Notes: generated by a model from the letters alone, not told the origin. Positions 1 through 5,365 are shown, counted from the first letter of the stretch. The stretch is DNA of 5,365 bases from Ruminococcaceae bacterium UBA737 (GCA_002297415.1 DBKZ01000050.1:1-5365); one strand, 5' to 3'. A program made the numbers and translations.

Positions 1-103
1 ATATCTTAAGAAGTCTCGCATTTACTCGCTTTTTTCTGTTTTGCTTTGCTGAAAAATTTTTAATCCCAATCTCAGCTTGAATTTTGGGTTTTTCGACAGA
101 CTG

Positions 104-135
104 ACAACAGGCGGTGTTTAACCGCCTGTTGTTTT
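104..135. terminator. Perfect 12-bp hairpin after the deacetylase gene, likely terminator
   Basis: Bases 104-115 and 121-132 are perfect inverted complements (ACAACAGGCGGT / ACCGCCTGTTGT) around a 5-base loop, GTTTA. The hairpin begins one base beyond the stop codon of the minus-strand deacetylase gene, the usual place for its terminator. However, the T-run (132-135) follows the stem on the plus strand. On the minus strand the stem is followed by CAGTCTGTCG, with no U-tract. It therefore fits best as a terminator for rightward transcripts entering from the left, or as a bidirectional hairpin that also protects the 3' end of the deacetylase mRNA. The hairpin is certain; its direction is not. 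Confidence 0.6.
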
Positions 136-817
136 ATATACTTTCTATTATTTCTTTATTTGTGATATAGCTTATATCACAAATGCCCGATATTTTTTTG
201 CAGAAATCTTCAAATCTTTTCCAGTCGCTCTCGGTCACCAATTCATAGGAATGACCCCATATATAAAATATCTTCGGTGTGTCGGGCTTTAAATTTATAA
301 ACTTATCTGCAAGCTCAAATATTTTTTCGTCCTTAAAGTGGCATGTCGGATTCCAAAGGTAGGGATTTTCGGGGCATTCAAAGCTGTAAGTGCTGTTTAC
401 TGTTCTTGAATATAAAATTTTGCATTTTTTAAGTATCTCTATAACTTCGTCGTTAAATGTTCCGTAAGGATATGCCATGCCGTCAACCTTATATCCGAAT
501 AAAAATGAAAGCAATTCCATATCAAGCGCGATTTCATTATAAATGGTATCACGGTCTTGCTTTGTTAAATCCGGATGAGTATATGTATGGCACGCGACCT
601 CGTGACCAGAATAAATATCCTTGCTTTCAAGAAGATTGATATGATTAACTTCTTTTTCTCCGTAGTTCCATACCGAAGCTTTAGTAAGCTTTCCCGAATT
701 CAGGTTGAAAGTGCCTTTAAGTCCGTATTTGTTTAAAATTCTTATCAGTCTGATATCGTCAACATTTCCGTCGTCAAAGCTGAAAGTAACTGCTTTTAAG
801 TTTTTATTTTCAAACAT
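134..817 (-). CDS. NodB-fold (CE4-like) polysaccharide deacetylase family protein, cytoplasmic
   Basis: The product is a metal-dependent carbohydrate deacetylase-like protein of 227 residues. NodB motifs are visible in order: TFSFDDG at 11-17 with the Asp pair D15/D16, the metal-binding HTYTH at 77-81 (H77, H81), AYPYG at 115-119 where the canonical RPPYG motif 3 lies, and WGHSYE at 187-192 supplying the late histidine (H189). The motif-3 arginine is missing. This pattern, with the trailing W..FE.FC segment, resembles the CE4 branch named after gellan-lyase-like proteins rather than the classical exported peptidoglycan or chitin deacetylases. No signal peptide or membrane segment is present, so an intracellular substrate (an oligosaccharide or sugar conjugate) is inferred, not known. 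Three in-frame starts exist: GTG at 826, ATG at 823 and ATG at 817. I prefer 817 because AGGTGA (828-823) lies 5 bases upstream of it. The true substrate is unknown. Confidence 0.88.
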   Translation of the reverse strand: MFENKNLKAVTFSFDDGNVDDIRLIRILNKYGLKGTFNLNSGKLTKASVWNYGEKEVNHINLLESKDIYSGHEVACHTYTHPDLTKQDRDTIYNEIALDMELLSFLFGYKVDGMAYPYGTFNDEVIEILKKCKILYSRTVNSTYSFECPENPYLWNPTCHFKDEKIFELADKFINLKPDTPKIFYIWGHSYELVTESDWKRFEDFCKKISGICDISYITNKEIIESI

Positions 818-833
818 TTTCATCACCTGATTT

Positions 834-862
834 ATTATAACTCATTATTTTAATTTTGTATA
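834..862 (-). promoter_or_regulatory. Candidate sigma-A promoter for the deacetylase gene
   Basis: Read on the minus strand, TATACA (862-857, 4 of 6 matches to TTGACA) is followed after 17 bases by a perfect TATAAT (839-834). Transcription would start near 827. That leaves a very short leader of about 10 bases before the ATG at 817, barely covering the Shine-Dalgarno sequence. Either the leader really is this short or the active promoter lies further upstream. Confidence 0.45.
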
Positions 863-889
863 GACTTTATTTGTATCAGGCTGTATAAT
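861..889 (+). promoter_or_regulatory. Sigma-A promoter for the SGNH hydrolase-metallopeptidase pair
   Basis: TAGACT (861-866, 4 of 6 matches to TTGACA) and a perfect TATAAT (884-889) are separated by exactly 17 bases. The predicted start is near 896, giving a leader of about 20 bases that carries AAGGAG at 902-907. The -35 element overlaps, on the other strand, the -35 candidate of the divergent deacetylase promoter. Confidence 0.65.
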
Positions 890-915
890 ATAAAAAAACA
901 TAAGGAGATTATTAT

Positions 916-1497
916 ATGATTATATCTTGCTTAGGCGACAGCTTAACCGAGGGGGATTACGGAATTTTCGGAAAAAGAGGCATAGCAAATGTTCACGCCG
1001 AAAACTATCCTTATTTTCTTTCAAAGCTTACGGGCTTTGAAGTGAGAAATTTCGGAAAATGCGGTTATACATCATCGTCATATTTAAGCTTTTATAAAGA
1101 CGGAAATGTTAATGTGAAAAATTCCGATAAAATAATTATTATGTTAGGCACCAACGGCGGACTTAATCCGAATGAAAATGTTCGGGGCAATGACGATTAT
1201 AAGGAAATAATCGAGCTTTGCAATAAAGACGAGCCTAAAGCGGAAATTATTCTTTGCACACCGCCTCACGCTACGGAAAATCCCGAATATTCAAATTGCG
1301 GATATATGCCTAATATTAAAAATGCTGCTGAATTTGTCCGCAAATTCGCAAGGGAAAAGGGATATAAGCTTATAGATATTGAAAAGTGCCCCGAATTTTG
1401 CGCAGAAAATGAAAAGCTTTATCAGCCTAACGACGGTCTGCATTTCGGTAAAGAGGGCTATATGAAGCTCGCTCAGATTATAAGAGATAATATGTAA
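916..1497 (+). CDS. SGNH/GDSL-type hydrolase, cytoplasmic
   Basis: The product is a serine hydrolase of 193 residues from the SGNH superfamily (esterases, lipases and carbohydrate acetyl-esterases). The family blocks are clear: GDSLTEG at 7-13 with nucleophile Ser9, a block-II glycine in NFGKCG (45-50), GTNGG at 78-82 with oxyanion Asn80, and DGLHFG at 173-178 giving the Asp173/His176 pair. The GTND of many relatives is GTNG here. The size is typical of a single-domain family member. No signal peptide is seen, so it should act in the cytoplasm. AAGGAG (902-907) sits 8 bases before the ATG, which supports the start. Its stop overlaps the ATG of the downstream metallopeptidase (TAATG), so the two are probably translationally coupled. 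The divergent neighbour is a deacetylase-like protein, so both may remove acyl groups from carbohydrates, but that link is inference and the substrate is unknown. Confidence 0.9.
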   Translation: MIISCLGDSLTEGDYGIFGKRGIANVHAENYPYFLSKLTGFEVRNFGKCGYTSSSYLSFYKDGNVNVKNSDKIIIMLGTNGGLNPNENVRGNDDYKEIIELCNKDEPKAEIILCTPPHATENPEYSNCGYMPNIKNAAEFVRKFAREKGYKLIDIEKCPEFCAENEKLYQPNDGLHFGKEGYMKLAQIIRDNM

Positions 1498-2006
1498 TGG
1501 AATATAAGGTCATAAAATCACGAAGAAAAACAATATCGCTTGAAATTTCGAGGGACGCAGAGGTCATAGTCCGCGCTCCTTACGGAACAAAGGATAAATT
1601 TATCGAAGAATTCGTAAATTCTCATAAATCTTGGATAGAAAAGCATTTAAACGGCAGACTTAAAAAAGCCGAAATGTTTAAATTTGCGGAGGAAAATTCG
1701 CAGGCGCTTAAAGAAGCCGCAAGGGAATATATTTTTAAAAGGGCAGAGGAATTCGCAAAAATTATGAATGTTAAATACAATGGGATTAAAATTACCTCTG
1801 CGAAAACCCGATTCGGCTCCTGCTCGGGCAAAAACAGCCTCTGTTTTTCTTATATTCTTATGCTTTATCCGAAAGAAGCGATAGATTATGTCATAGTACA
1901 TGAGCTTGCGCATACGGTTGAGCATAACCACTCAAAACGCTTTTATAAAATTATCGAAACATATCTTCCGGATTATAAGCAAAGAGAAAGAATGTTAAAA
2001 AAATAA
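1497..2006 (+). CDS. YgjP-like (DUF45) zinc metallopeptidase domain protein
   Basis: The product is a predicted zinc-dependent metallopeptidase of 169 residues, close in size to E. coli YgjP. The C-terminal half carries the family signature. TRFGSCS (104-110) corresponds to the usual RWGSCS. It is followed by IDYVIVHELAH (129-139), with zinc ligands H135 and H139 and catalytic E136, and then NHSKRFY (144-150), whose H145 is the probable third ligand. The N-terminal part (about 1-60) is the beta-rich stretch typical of the family, beginning YKVIKSRRKTISLEI. There is no signal peptide or membrane helix, so it is cytoplasmic. Its ATG overlaps the stop of the SGNH hydrolase gene by one base, and only a weak purine-rich site precedes it, which suggests coupled translation. 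The family is widespread but its physiological substrate is not established. The last codons lie inside one copy of a 21-bp direct repeat. Confidence 0.9.
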   Translation: MEYKVIKSRRKTISLEISRDAEVIVRAPYGTKDKFIEEFVNSHKSWIEKHLNGRLKKAEMFKFAEENSQALKEAAREYIFKRAEEFAKIMNVKYNGIKITSAKTRFGSCSGKNSLCFSYILMLYPKEAIDYVIVHELAHTVEHNHSKRFYKIIETYLPDYKQRERMLKK

Positions 2007-2007
2007 C
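1987..2007 (+). repeat. 21-bp direct repeat, copy 1
   Basis: This copy spans the last codons and TAA stop of the metallopeptidase gene. It is identical over 21 bases to 2040-2060, 53 bases downstream. Its core is GAATGTT followed by seven A and TAAC. Identity stops sharply at both edges. Confidence 0.8.
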
Positions 2008-2039
2008 AAAGATTAACAAAATCTTATTTTATAAAATAA

Positions 2040-2060
2040 AAAGAATGTTAAAAAAATAAC
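2040..2060 (+). repeat. 21-bp direct repeat, copy 2
   Basis: This is an exact second copy of 1987-2007, placed in the intergenic gap and ending 7 bases before the -35 element of the serC promoter. The 32 bases between the copies are almost pure AT. They contain a 6-bp hairpin (2009-2014 / 2020-2025) and a 16-base palindrome at 2024-2039. Confidence 0.8.
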
Positions 2061-2067
2061 TATATTG

Positions 2068-2096
2068 TTGACATACCTTCATACTGCAAATATAAT
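2068..2096 (+). promoter_or_regulatory. Fully consensus sigma-A promoter of the serC-serA operon
   Basis: TTGACA (2068-2073) and TATAAT (2091-2096) match the vegetative consensus at all 12 positions and are separated by the optimal 17 bases. Transcription should start near 2103, leaving a leader of about 49 bases before serC. The spacer and the first half of the -10 box form the left arm of the inverted repeat whose right arm covers the serC ribosome binding site. Confidence 0.88.
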
Positions 2097-2145
2097 GTTA
2101 TTATCATGCCGCGGTAAGCGGCGCAATATTTGCCTGTATGGAGGT
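2075..2145 (+). promoter_or_regulatory. Inverted repeat linking the serC promoter spacer to the serC Shine-Dalgarno
   Basis: Bases 2075-2084 (ACCTTCATAC) pair with 2136-2145 (GTATGGAGGT), all Watson-Crick except one G-U. After a 1x2 internal loop, 2086-2093 (GCAAATAT) pair perfectly with 2126-2133 (ATATTTGC). That makes 18 pairs in all. Within the 32-base loop, GCCGC (2108-2112) and GCGGC (2118-2122) form a smaller hairpin. The right arm contains GGAGG (2140-2144), the serC ribosome binding site, and is followed by TTTT. A transcript from the serC promoter (start near 2103) would lack the left arm and keep only the small hairpin. A read-through transcript from the upstream genes would contain the whole structure. 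At the DNA level the arms could instead be operator half-sites. The pairing is seen directly; the role is inferred. Confidence 0.6.
2140..2144 (+). promoter_or_regulatory. serC ribosome binding site that fixes the start
   Basis: GGAGG at 2140-2144 lies 7 bases before the ATG at 2152. It decides against longer in-frame starts further upstream, such as the TTG at 2065. These would place the start codon before the predicted transcription start and add residues unlike any SerC N-terminus. Confidence 0.9.
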
Positions 2146-2151
2146 TTTATT

Positions 2152-3234
2152 ATGGCAAGAGTTTATAATTTCAGCGCGGGTCCTTCGATGCTTCCCGAGG
2201 AAGTTTTAAAGACCGCGGCGGACGAAATGCTTGAATACGGTACAACCGGTCAGTCGGTTATGGAAATGTCTCACCGCTCTAAGGAGTACGGAGAGATAAT
2301 CAAGACTGCCGAGCAGGATTTAAGGGATATAATGAATATCCCCGATAATTATGAGGTTCTGTTTTTGCAGGGCGGCGCTTCAACGCAGTTTGCAATGGTT
2401 CCGTTTAACCTTATGAATAAAAATCATAAGGCTGATTATATAATAACCGGTCAGTGGGCTAACAAGGCTTATAAGGAAGCCGCGCGTTACGGCGAGGCAA
2501 GAATAGTTGCTTCCTCAAAGGATAAGACCTTCTCATATATTCCTAAGGTTAAAGCCGAGGATTTTGACAAGCAGGCCGATTATGTCCACATCTGCTTTAA
2601 CAATACTATTTACGGAACAAAGTATAATTACATTCCCGACACCGGAGATGTTCCGCTTGTAGCCGATATTTCAAGCTGTATTCTCTCTGAGCCGATTGAT
2701 GTAAGCAAATTCGGAGTTTTATATGCCGGCGCTCAGAAGAATGTCGCTCCCGCGGGTGTTACGATAGTTATTATCCGTAAGGACCTTATCGGCAACGCTA
2801 TGGAAATTACTCCTACAATGCTTAATTATGCTACGCATGCCGAAAACGGCTCTATGTTCAACACTCCGCCTTGCTACAATATTTATATTGCGGGTCTTGT
2901 GTTCAAATGGATTAAAAAGCTCGGCGGACTCGAAGAAATGAAAAAGAGAAACGAGGAAAAAGCAAAGGTTCTTTATGATTTTCTCGATTCAAGCAAGCTG
3001 TTTAAGGGAACTGTTGTCAAGGAGGACCGTTCGCTTATGAATGTGCCTTTTGTAACAGGTAACGAGGAGCTTGACGCTAAGTTTATCGCAGAGGCTAAGA
3101 ACAACGGCTTTGTTAATATCAAGGGCCACAGAACAGTAGGCGGAATGAGAGCTTCGATTTACAATGCGATGCCGTTAGAGGGCGTTAAAAAGCTTGTTGA
3201 GTTTATGAAGAAATTCGAAGAGGAGAATGCCTGA
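2152..3234 (+). CDS. serC: Phosphoserine aminotransferase (EC 2.6.1.52)
   Basis: This PLP-dependent class V aminotransferase converts 3-phosphohydroxypyruvate and glutamate to O-phospho-L-serine and 2-oxoglutarate, the second step of serine synthesis, in the cytoplasm. The 360 residues match the usual SerC length. The N-terminus VYNFSAGPSMLPEEVL is characteristic. Visible active-site features are the H41-R42 pair in MSHRSKEYG, the phosphate-clamping GGASTQF (74-80), W102, which corresponds to the Trp stacking on PLP, NNTIYGT (150-156), D172, the Schiff-base lysine K196 in AGAQKNVAPAG, and the C-terminal GHRTVGGMRAS (325-335) with substrate-binding H326, R327 and R333. All expected catalytic residues are present, so the enzyme should be active. 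Many family members can also act on 4-phosphohydroxythreonine for pyridoxal phosphate synthesis. serA follows with a one-base overlap (TGATG), making a serine operon. Initiation rests on GGAGG at 2140-2144. Confidence 0.97.
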   Translation: MARVYNFSAGPSMLPEEVLKTAADEMLEYGTTGQSVMEMSHRSKEYGEIIKTAEQDLRDIMNIPDNYEVLFLQGGASTQFAMVPFNLMNKNHKADYIITGQWANKAYKEAARYGEARIVASSKDKTFSYIPKVKAEDFDKQADYVHICFNNTIYGTKYNYIPDTGDVPLVADISSCILSEPIDVSKFGVLYAGAQKNVAPAGVTIVIIRKDLIGNAMEITPTMLNYATHAENGSMFNTPPCYNIYIAGLVFKWIKKLGGLEEMKKRNEEKAKVLYDFLDSSKLFKGTVVKEDRSLMNVPFVTGNEELDAKFIAEAKNNGFVNIKGHRTVGGMRASIYNAMPLEGVKKLVEFMKKFEEENA

Positions 3235-4394
3235 TGTATAAGATTAAAACCTATAATAAGATTTCAAAAACAGGTCTTGCCGTTTTTGACGATAAATATA
3301 CCGTAGGCGACGAGGTTGAAAATGCCGACGGCGCTATAGTCCGTTCCGCCTCGCTTCATGATACAGAGTTTTCAAAATCGCTTCTTGCCATTGCCCGTGC
3401 GGGAGCCGGAACAAATAATATCCCGATCGACAGATGCACAAAAGAGGGAATAGTTGTATTCAATACCCCCGGGGCTAACGCAAATGCCGTTAAAGAGCTT
3501 GTTATAGCGGGTATGCTTATAGGTTCAAGAAGAGTTGTTTCGGCGATTGAGTGGGCTAAGACCTTAAAGGGTCAGGGCGACGAGGTCGGAAAGCTTGTTG
3601 AAAAAGGCAAAAGCGCTTTTGCGGGTCCTGAGCTTAAGGGCAAAAAGCTCGGCGTTATAGGTCTCGGCGCAATAGGCGTTCTTGTGGCAAATGCCGCGAA
3701 CCACCTCGGAATGAAGGTTTACGGTTACGACCCCTATCTGTCCGTAAATTCTGCTTGGAATCTTACTCACAATGCAGTTCATATATATGATATCAAGGAA
3801 ATTTTCGAGCAGTGCGATTATATCACTCTCCATGTTCCGCTTACCGAGTCTACCAAAAATCTCATAAATGCCGAGGCGATTGCCAAAATGAAGGACGGCG
3901 TCCGCATTATGAATTTTGCGCGCGGCGGACTTGTTAATTCGGCTGATATCAAGGCGGCTTTGGAGTCTGGAAAGATTGCGTCCTATGTTACGGACTTCCC
4001 GTCGGACGATCTTCTTTGCACCGACGGAGTAATCGCCATTCCTCACCTCGGGGCGTCAACTCCCGAATCCGAGGATAACTGCGCTCAGATGGCGGCGACC
4101 GAGCTTATAGATTATATTGAAAACGGAAATATTACAAATTCGGTAAATCTTCCCGAAATCACACTTCCGAGGAGCGGAAAATACAGAATTTGCATTATTC
4201 ATAAGAATGTTCCTAATATGATTACCGCTATTACCGGTATTGTTGCGACAAACGATATAAATATCGAAAATATGCTCAATAAATCGCGCGGCGATTATGC
4301 TTATACCATGCTTGATGTTTCCGATGTCGACAGCGAGCACATTATTGCAAAGCTTGAAGAAATTGACGGCGTTATCAGAGCAAGAGTTATTTAA
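3234..4394 (+). CDS. serA: D-3-phosphoglycerate dehydrogenase, short ACT-domain form (EC 1.1.1.95)
   Basis: This enzyme catalyses the NAD-dependent oxidation of 3-phosphoglycerate to 3-phosphohydroxypyruvate, the committed step of serine synthesis. It has 386 residues, close to the short PGDH form with one ACT domain and shorter than the long form with an extra intervening domain. The split substrate domain shows IVRSAS (35-40) and ARAGAGTNNI (54-63). The Rossmann fold shows GLGAIG (143-148) and D166 in GYDPY, which favours NAD over NADP. R230 in ARGG and H271 in IPHLGAST are the catalytic Arg and His. The catalytic Glu of the E. coli motif FPTEP aligns with FPSDD (255-259), so Asp replaces Glu. 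The ACT domain (about 318-386) keeps H323, N325 and N343, matching the serine-binding H344, N346 and N364 of E. coli SerA, so feedback inhibition by L-serine is predicted. AGGAG (3221-3225) inside serC lies 8 bases before this ATG, and the genes overlap by one base. Confidence 0.95.
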   Translation: MYKIKTYNKISKTGLAVFDDKYTVGDEVENADGAIVRSASLHDTEFSKSLLAIARAGAGTNNIPIDRCTKEGIVVFNTPGANANAVKELVIAGMLIGSRRVVSAIEWAKTLKGQGDEVGKLVEKGKSAFAGPELKGKKLGVIGLGAIGVLVANAANHLGMKVYGYDPYLSVNSAWNLTHNAVHIYDIKEIFEQCDYITLHVPLTESTKNLINAEAIAKMKDGVRIMNFARGGLVNSADIKAALESGKIASYVTDFPSDDLLCTDGVIAIPHLGASTPESEDNCAQMAATELIDYIENGNITNSVNLPEITLPRSGKYRICIIHKNVPNMITAITGIVATNDINIENMLNKSRGDYAYTMLDVSDVDSEHIIAKLEEIDGVIRARVI

Positions 4395-4410
4395 TGCTTG
4401 TCACAAAATA

Positions 4411-4447
4411 AAAAATCGGCTTCGTTAAAAAAACGGAGCCGATTTTT
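4411..4447 (+). terminator. Strong intrinsic terminator of the serC-serA operon
   Basis: Bases 4411-4426 pair with 4432-4447 over 16 base pairs, including one G-U, around a 5-base A loop. The GC-rich part is CGGCT / AGCCG. The A-run at the left foot and the T-run 4443-4447 at the right foot make a classic U-tract terminator, starting 16 bases after the serA stop. It separates serA from the downstream transporter gene. Confidence 0.95.
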
Positions 4448-4558
4448 GAATAGCAAGAGTTTTCTTCATCACTTTAGTGCAATAAAGCGAACAAAACGGT
4501 GTTGAGCTTATTTCTTTTGTGCAAGGCTACAAATATGCGAAAAAATGTAAAAAAACAC

Positions 4559-4587
4559 TTTACAACTTTAGCTTGGTGAAGTATAAT
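4559..4587 (+). promoter_or_regulatory. Sigma-A promoter of the amino-acid-binding lipoprotein gene
   Basis: TTTACA (4559-4564, 5 of 6 matches to consensus) and a perfect TATAAT (4582-4587) are separated by 17 bases. The start should fall near 4594, giving a leader of about 30 bases with no room for a riboswitch. The preceding 4448-4558 is AT-rich and non-coding. I see no convincing operator there beyond a 5-bp dyad, CTTTA-N6-TAAAG, at 4472-4487. Confidence 0.8.
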
Positions 4588-4626
4588 AACATCATCAGAT
4601 AAAAAACCGGAAGGGAAATGAGAAAA

Positions 4627-5365
4627 ATGAAAAAGATATTAGCAATTGTTTTGGCGGCGTTCACGGTACTTAGCCTTGCGGGCTGCGGAAGTAAAAAATC
4701 AGACAAGAAAACACTTACAGTCGGATTTGACGCGGAGTTCCCGCCTTACGGCTTTGTAGCAGAGGACGGAAGCTATGACGGATTTGACCTCGCTCTCGCA
4801 AAAGAGGTCTGCAAGCGTTTAGGCTGGAACTTCAAGGCAGAAGCTATCGACTGGAACTCAAAGGATAAAGAGCTTAATGCCGGAAACATAACCTGCATCT
4901 GGAACGGATTTACATATACCGGCAGAGAAAATGAGTACACATGGTCTGATCCTTATGTAGATAACAGTATTGTTGTTGTTGTCAAGGCCGATTCGGGAAT
5001 TAAATCTCTTGAAGACCTTAAGGGTAAAAAGGTAATGTCTCAGTCGGGTTCATCGGCAACAGATGCTATAAACGACAACAAAGAGTTTAAGGACAGCTTA
5101 AAAGAGGTTGTCGAGCTTGCCGATTACAATACCGGATTTATGGACCTTGAGCAGGGAAGTGTCGACGCGGTTGCCGCTGATATCGGAGTTGCAAAATTCC
5201 AGATAGCAAATAAGAGCGATAAATATGTAATCCTTGAAAAGCCGATTTCCACCGAGCAGTATGCAGTAGGCTTCAAAAAAGGAGATACCGAAACTCGCGA
5301 CAAGGTAAACGAACAGCTCAAGGCTATGGCTGAGGACGGAACAATGAAAAAGATCGGCGAGAAGT
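4627..5365 (+). CDS. Amino-acid ABC transporter substrate-binding lipoprotein (family 3), C-terminus cut by window edge
   Basis: This is an extracytoplasmic solute-binding protein of the bacterial family 3 type (PF00497-like), which captures polar amino acids for an ABC importer. The start MKKILAIVLAAF with lipobox LAGC gives a lipoprotein signal peptide cleaved before Cys20, so the protein is anchored to the outer face of the membrane. Family landmarks are LTVGFDAEFPPYGF (30-43), YDGFDLALAKEV (50-61), the LNAGNITCIWNGFTYTGRE segment (83-101) with R100 in the position that binds the ligand carboxylate, WSDPY (106-110), SLEDLKGKKV (127-136), and AADIGVA (183-189) with D185 in the amino-group-binding position. 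Here 246 complete codons are present; family lengths suggest roughly 20-30 residues are missing beyond 5365. An in-frame ATG at 4618 is the alternative start, but GGAAGGG (4609-4615) is too close to it and suits 4627 better. The exact ligand cannot be read from the sequence. Permease and ATPase genes would be expected just downstream. Confidence 0.92.
   Translation, partial: MKKILAIVLAAFTVLSLAGCGSKKSDKKTLTVGFDAEFPPYGFVAEDGSYDGFDLALAKEVCKRLGWNFKAEAIDWNSKDKELNAGNITCIWNGFTYTGRENEYTWSDPYVDNSIVVVVKADSGIKSLEDLKGKKVMSQSGSSATDAINDNKEFKDSLKEVVELADYNTGFMDLEQGSVDAVAADIGVAKFQIANKSDKYVILEKPISTEQYAVGFKKGDTETRDKVNEQLKAMAEDGTMKKIGEK

Noticed and set aside
1..103. Possible C-terminal tail of a gene entering from the left, or a dispersed intergenic repeat
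   Set aside because: Short frames run in from the left edge (2-52 and 3-80) but are too short to identify. The TTTTTCGACAGACTG stretch has no second copy in the window, so repeat status cannot be shown.
2009..2030. A 6-bp hairpin followed by TATTTT after the metallopeptidase gene, as a terminator
   Set aside because: The stem AAGATT/AATCTT has only one GC pair, and the T-run is short and interrupted, so it is too weak to call. Upstream transcripts may well read into the serC leader.
2106..2117. A three-codon upstream frame, ATG CCG CGG TAA, in the serC leader
   Set aside because: It has no Shine-Dalgarno, would begin about 3 bases after the predicted transcript start, and its codons hold no serine or related residue that would suggest attenuation. 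Its GC content comes from the small hairpin.
2065..2151. Longer SerC beginning at the TTG at 2065
   Set aside because: The extra 29 residues would be encoded across the promoter and leader. They match nothing in SerC proteins, while ATG 2152 has a good ribosome binding site and the canonical N-terminus.
3564..4046. A 160-codon open frame on the minus strand opposite serA
   Set aside because: It lies wholly inside serA, whose motifs prove the plus frame. Its translation shows no recognisable domain and it has no promoter or ribosome binding site. It is a shadow frame.
4448..4617. Riboswitch or T-box upstream of the amino-acid-binding lipoprotein gene
   Set aside because: The promoter at 4559-4587 leaves only about 30 bases of leader, and the sequence before it shows no T-box motif, tandem hairpins or antiterminator. 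The 5-bp dyad at 4472-4487 is within chance for AT-rich DNA.

Overview
The window looks like chromosome from an AT-rich, Gram-positive, clostridial-type Firmicute. This is an inference from several signs: strong AGGAGG-type ribosome binding sites, consensus sigma-A promoters, a lipobox-bearing solute-binding lipoprotein, and a short serA with a C-terminal ACT domain directly behind serC. I see no phage, transposon, CRISPR, toxin-antitoxin or defence genes. Five complete genes and one truncated gene fill most of the sequence.

Left part (1-2006): a minus-strand gene for a NodB-fold (CE4-like) polysaccharide deacetylase is divergent from a plus-strand pair. The pair encodes a small cytoplasmic SGNH/GDSL hydrolase and a YgjP-type zinc metallopeptidase, joined by a TAATG stop-start overlap. 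The 89-base divergent spacer holds two promoter candidates whose -35 elements overlap. A perfect 12-bp hairpin lies just beyond the stop codon of the deacetylase.

Middle part (2007-4447): serC and serA form a two-gene serine-biosynthesis operon with a TGATG overlap. SerA oxidises 3-phosphoglycerate and SerC transaminates the product to phosphoserine. The operon has a fully consensus promoter (TTGACA-17-TATAAT) and a strong 16-bp intrinsic terminator. SerA keeps the ACT-domain residues that bind L-serine in E. coli SerA, so feedback inhibition is likely.

Right part (4448-5365): a separately promoted gene encodes a lipoprotein of the polar amino-acid ABC transporter family. It runs off the window before its C-terminus, so its permease and ATPase are not visible.

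No wholly new system is evident. The most interesting structure is an imperfect inverted repeat whose left arm fills the spacer of the serC promoter and whose right arm contains the serC Shine-Dalgarno sequence. Only transcripts that start upstream of the serC promoter would carry both arms. In them the serC ribosome binding site would be folded away, whereas transcripts from serC's own promoter would leave it free.
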